A stretch of DNA of 5,973 nucleotides, from positions 1 to 5,973 of the forward strand of contig CAIRFY010000680.1 of NCBI GenBank assembly GCA_903877945.1. The letters are read 5' to 3'. A program made the translations under genes and the position numbers. The notes under the pieces are model-generated. The model had not been told where the DNA came from and made no database searches. It saw only the letters and a list, made by a program, of their open reading frames with translations. Origin of the DNA: an uncultured Oscillochloris sp. GTDB taxonomy: Bacteria > Chloroflexota > Chloroflexia > Chloroflexales > Chloroflexaceae. Position 1 is the stretch's first letter. Every line of letters starts with the position of its first letter. Of the stretch, positions 4,593 through 5,973 are shown one piece after another.

Positions 4593-5933
4593 ATGAACTC
4601 ACACTACATTTCCATCACCGAGGCTGAGCGGGCCGAGATGCTCGCGGCGATTGGGGTGGCCGATACCGCCGACCTGTTCGTTGATATACCCGCCGAGAAG
4701 CGTTTCCCCACGCTGGATCTGCCTGCGCCGCTGTCGGAGCCGGAGTTGGTGCGCGAGCTGCTGGCGATGAGCGGCCAGAACGCGCACGCCCTTAACCAGA
4801 GCATCTTTCTGGGAGCGGGTGCCTACAACCACTTTGTCCCCGCCGCCGTCGATCAGATCTTGCGCCGGGGCGAGTTTTTCACCGCCTACACGCCCTATCA
4901 GCCTGAAATTAGCCAGGGCACGCTCCAGTCAATCTTCGAGTACCAGAGCCTGATCTGCTCGCTCACCGGCATGGAGATCGCTAACGCCTCGCACTACGAC
5001 GGGGCCACGGCAATCGCTGAAGCGGCGATTATGGCCTTGAATGTGGTGCGTGGCCGACGCAAGATCGTCGTCGCTCGCAACGTCAATCCGCAGTACCGCG
5101 CCGTGCTGCGCACCTACCTCCAGGCTCTCGACGCCACCGTCACCGGCGACGAGCAGCCTGACGCGGGCATTGACGACGCCCTGGCCCTGGTGGACGACCA
5201 GACCGCCCTGCTGATCGTGCAGAACCCGGATTTTCTGGGCCGTCTGCATGACTTGCGTGGCCTGGCGGCGCAGGTGCAGGCCAAGGGCGCCCTGCTCTGT
5301 GTCCACTTCGACCCGATCAGCCTGGGGTTGTTCCAGACTCCCGGCGAGCTGGGCGCGGACATCGCCACTGCCGAGGGTCAGCCCCTGGGGATCGGCCTGA
5401 ACTTTGGCGGGCCGTACCTGGGGATTTTTACCACCAAGCAGAAGTACGTCCACAAGATCGCCGGGCGCATCGTCGGCATCACCAAGGACGTGGATGGGCA
5501 ACTGGCCTACGTGCTCACCCTGCGTGCCCGCGAGCAGGACATTCGCCGCGAGCGGGCCACCAGCAATATCTGCACGAACCAGGCGCTGATGGCCCTGGCG
5601 GCCACGGTCTACATGAGCCTGATGGGCAAGCAGGGTATGCGCAAGGTGGCCGAATTGTGCTACCACCGCGCCCACTACGCCGCCGCCGAGATCGCCAAGC
5701 TACCGGGCTACCGTCTGCTGGGCGACGGCCCCTTCTTCAAGGAGTTTGCCGTGGGTCTGCCGCGCCCCGCCGCCGAGGTGAACGCCGCCCTGCGCGCCCA
5801 GGGTATCGTCGGCGGATTCGATCTGTCCGCCGATGAGCCACAGTTCGGTAACGCCATGTTGCTCGCGGTGACGGAGATGAACAGCCGGGCGGATATTGAC
5901 CGGCTGGTGGGTGTTTTGCGGGATGTAGGGTGA
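4593..5933 (+). CDS. gcvPA: Glycine dehydrogenase (decarboxylating) subunit 1, split P protein
   Basis: The 446-residue alpha subunit of the two-chain P protein helps decarboxylate glycine and attach the aminomethyl group to GcvH lipoate. Visible motifs are HYISITEAERAEML (4-17), FFTAYTPYQPEISQGTLQ (95-112), NASHYDGATA (131-140), GGPYLGIF (272-279) and REQDIRRERATSNICTNQ (313-330). In split enzymes the PLP lysine is on the second subunit (GcvPB), so its absence here is expected; gcvPB should follow beyond 5973. Length fits a complete subunit. The frame stays open upstream to 4197, but that part overlaps gcvH in another frame and does not resemble the family; ATG 4593 gives the normal N terminus. 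No Shine-Dalgarno sequence precedes it, since the heptad hairpin ends at 4592. Translation may depend on coupling to gcvH or on hairpin opening. Confidence 0.95.
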   Translation: MNSHYISITEAERAEMLAAIGVADTADLFVDIPAEKRFPTLDLPAPLSEPELVRELLAMSGQNAHALNQSIFLGAGAYNHFVPAAVDQILRRGEFFTAYTPYQPEISQGTLQSIFEYQSLICSLTGMEIANASHYDGATAIAEAAIMALNVVRGRRKIVVARNVNPQYRAVLRTYLQALDATVTGDEQPDAGIDDALALVDDQTALLIVQNPDFLGRLHDLRGLAAQVQAKGALLCVHFDPISLGLFQTPGELGADIATAEGQPLGIGLNFGGPYLGIFTTKQKYVHKIAGRIVGITKDVDGQLAYVLTLRAREQDIRRERATSNICTNQALMALAATVYMSLMGKQGMRKVAELCYHRAHYAAAEIAKLPGYRLLGDGPFFKEFAVGLPRPAAEVNAALRAQGIVGGFDLSADEPQFGNAMLLAVTEMNSRADIDRLVGVLRDVG

Positions 5934-5973
5934 CGGGGTGACGGGGTGACACGGTGACACGGTGACAGGGTGA
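5931..5973. repeat. Octamer tandem repeat TGACNNGG starting at the gcvPA stop codon
   Basis: TGACGGGG twice, TGACACGG twice, TGACAGGG once, then TGA at the window edge. The period is 8 bp, unlike the 7-bp repeats elsewhere in the window. The first TGA is the stop codon of gcvPA. Successive TGA triplets (5931, 5939, 5947) fall in all three frames. The array continues out of the window, so its full length and any inverted arm are unknown. Confidence 0.9.

Overview
The window looks like a piece of a GC-rich bacterial chromosome. The best guess is a filamentous member of the Chloroflexota (Chloroflexus/Roseiflexus/Oscillochloris type). This rests on four things: the CpXC protein with 'HPxLL' helical repeats, a split glycine decarboxylase (gcvPA as a separate gene), the GC-rich spacers full of palindromes, and the heptamer repeats. 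The assignment is inference from recognised patterns, not from a search.

Layout: (1) 1-40, a near-perfect palindrome that may end transcription of the leftward gene. (2) 76-1155, minus strand, a membrane-anchored family 2 glycosyltransferase of the polyprenyl-phosphate type. (3) 1156-1724, a 569-bp divergent spacer with no credible gene, made of inverted repeats laid end to end. They include a 123-bp element that can fold as a three-way junction and a candidate promoter facing each way. (4) 1725-2828, plus strand, a protein of unknown function with a CpXC domain followed by three copies of a ~73-residue helical repeat. (5) 2976-5933, plus strand, three complete genes of the glycine cleavage system in the order gcvT, gcvH, gcvPA. 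The partner gcvPB is expected just beyond the right edge.

The three gcv products act together. GcvPA (with GcvPB) decarboxylates glycine and loads the aminomethyl group on the lipoyl arm of GcvH. GcvT then transfers the one-carbon unit to tetrahydrofolate and releases ammonia. A dihydrolipoamide dehydrogenase (L protein) reoxidises the arm and is not encoded here.

The most unusual signal lies between the genes. Four spacers (1180-1214, 2827-2964, 4067-4129, 4543-4592) carry different short sequences that all have a 7-bp period and all fit a GATNNNN unit. Three of them run as direct heptads followed by inverted heptads, so the transcript can fold into a hairpin just before the next ribosome binding site or start codon. 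A fifth tract, after gcvPA, has an 8-bp period built on TGAC. After three genes the TGA stop codon is itself part of the first repeat unit. After gcvT and gcvPA the repeat places TGA in all three frames. No complete new defence or mobile system is visible; the repeat architecture and the CpXC-repeat protein are the parts worth following up.
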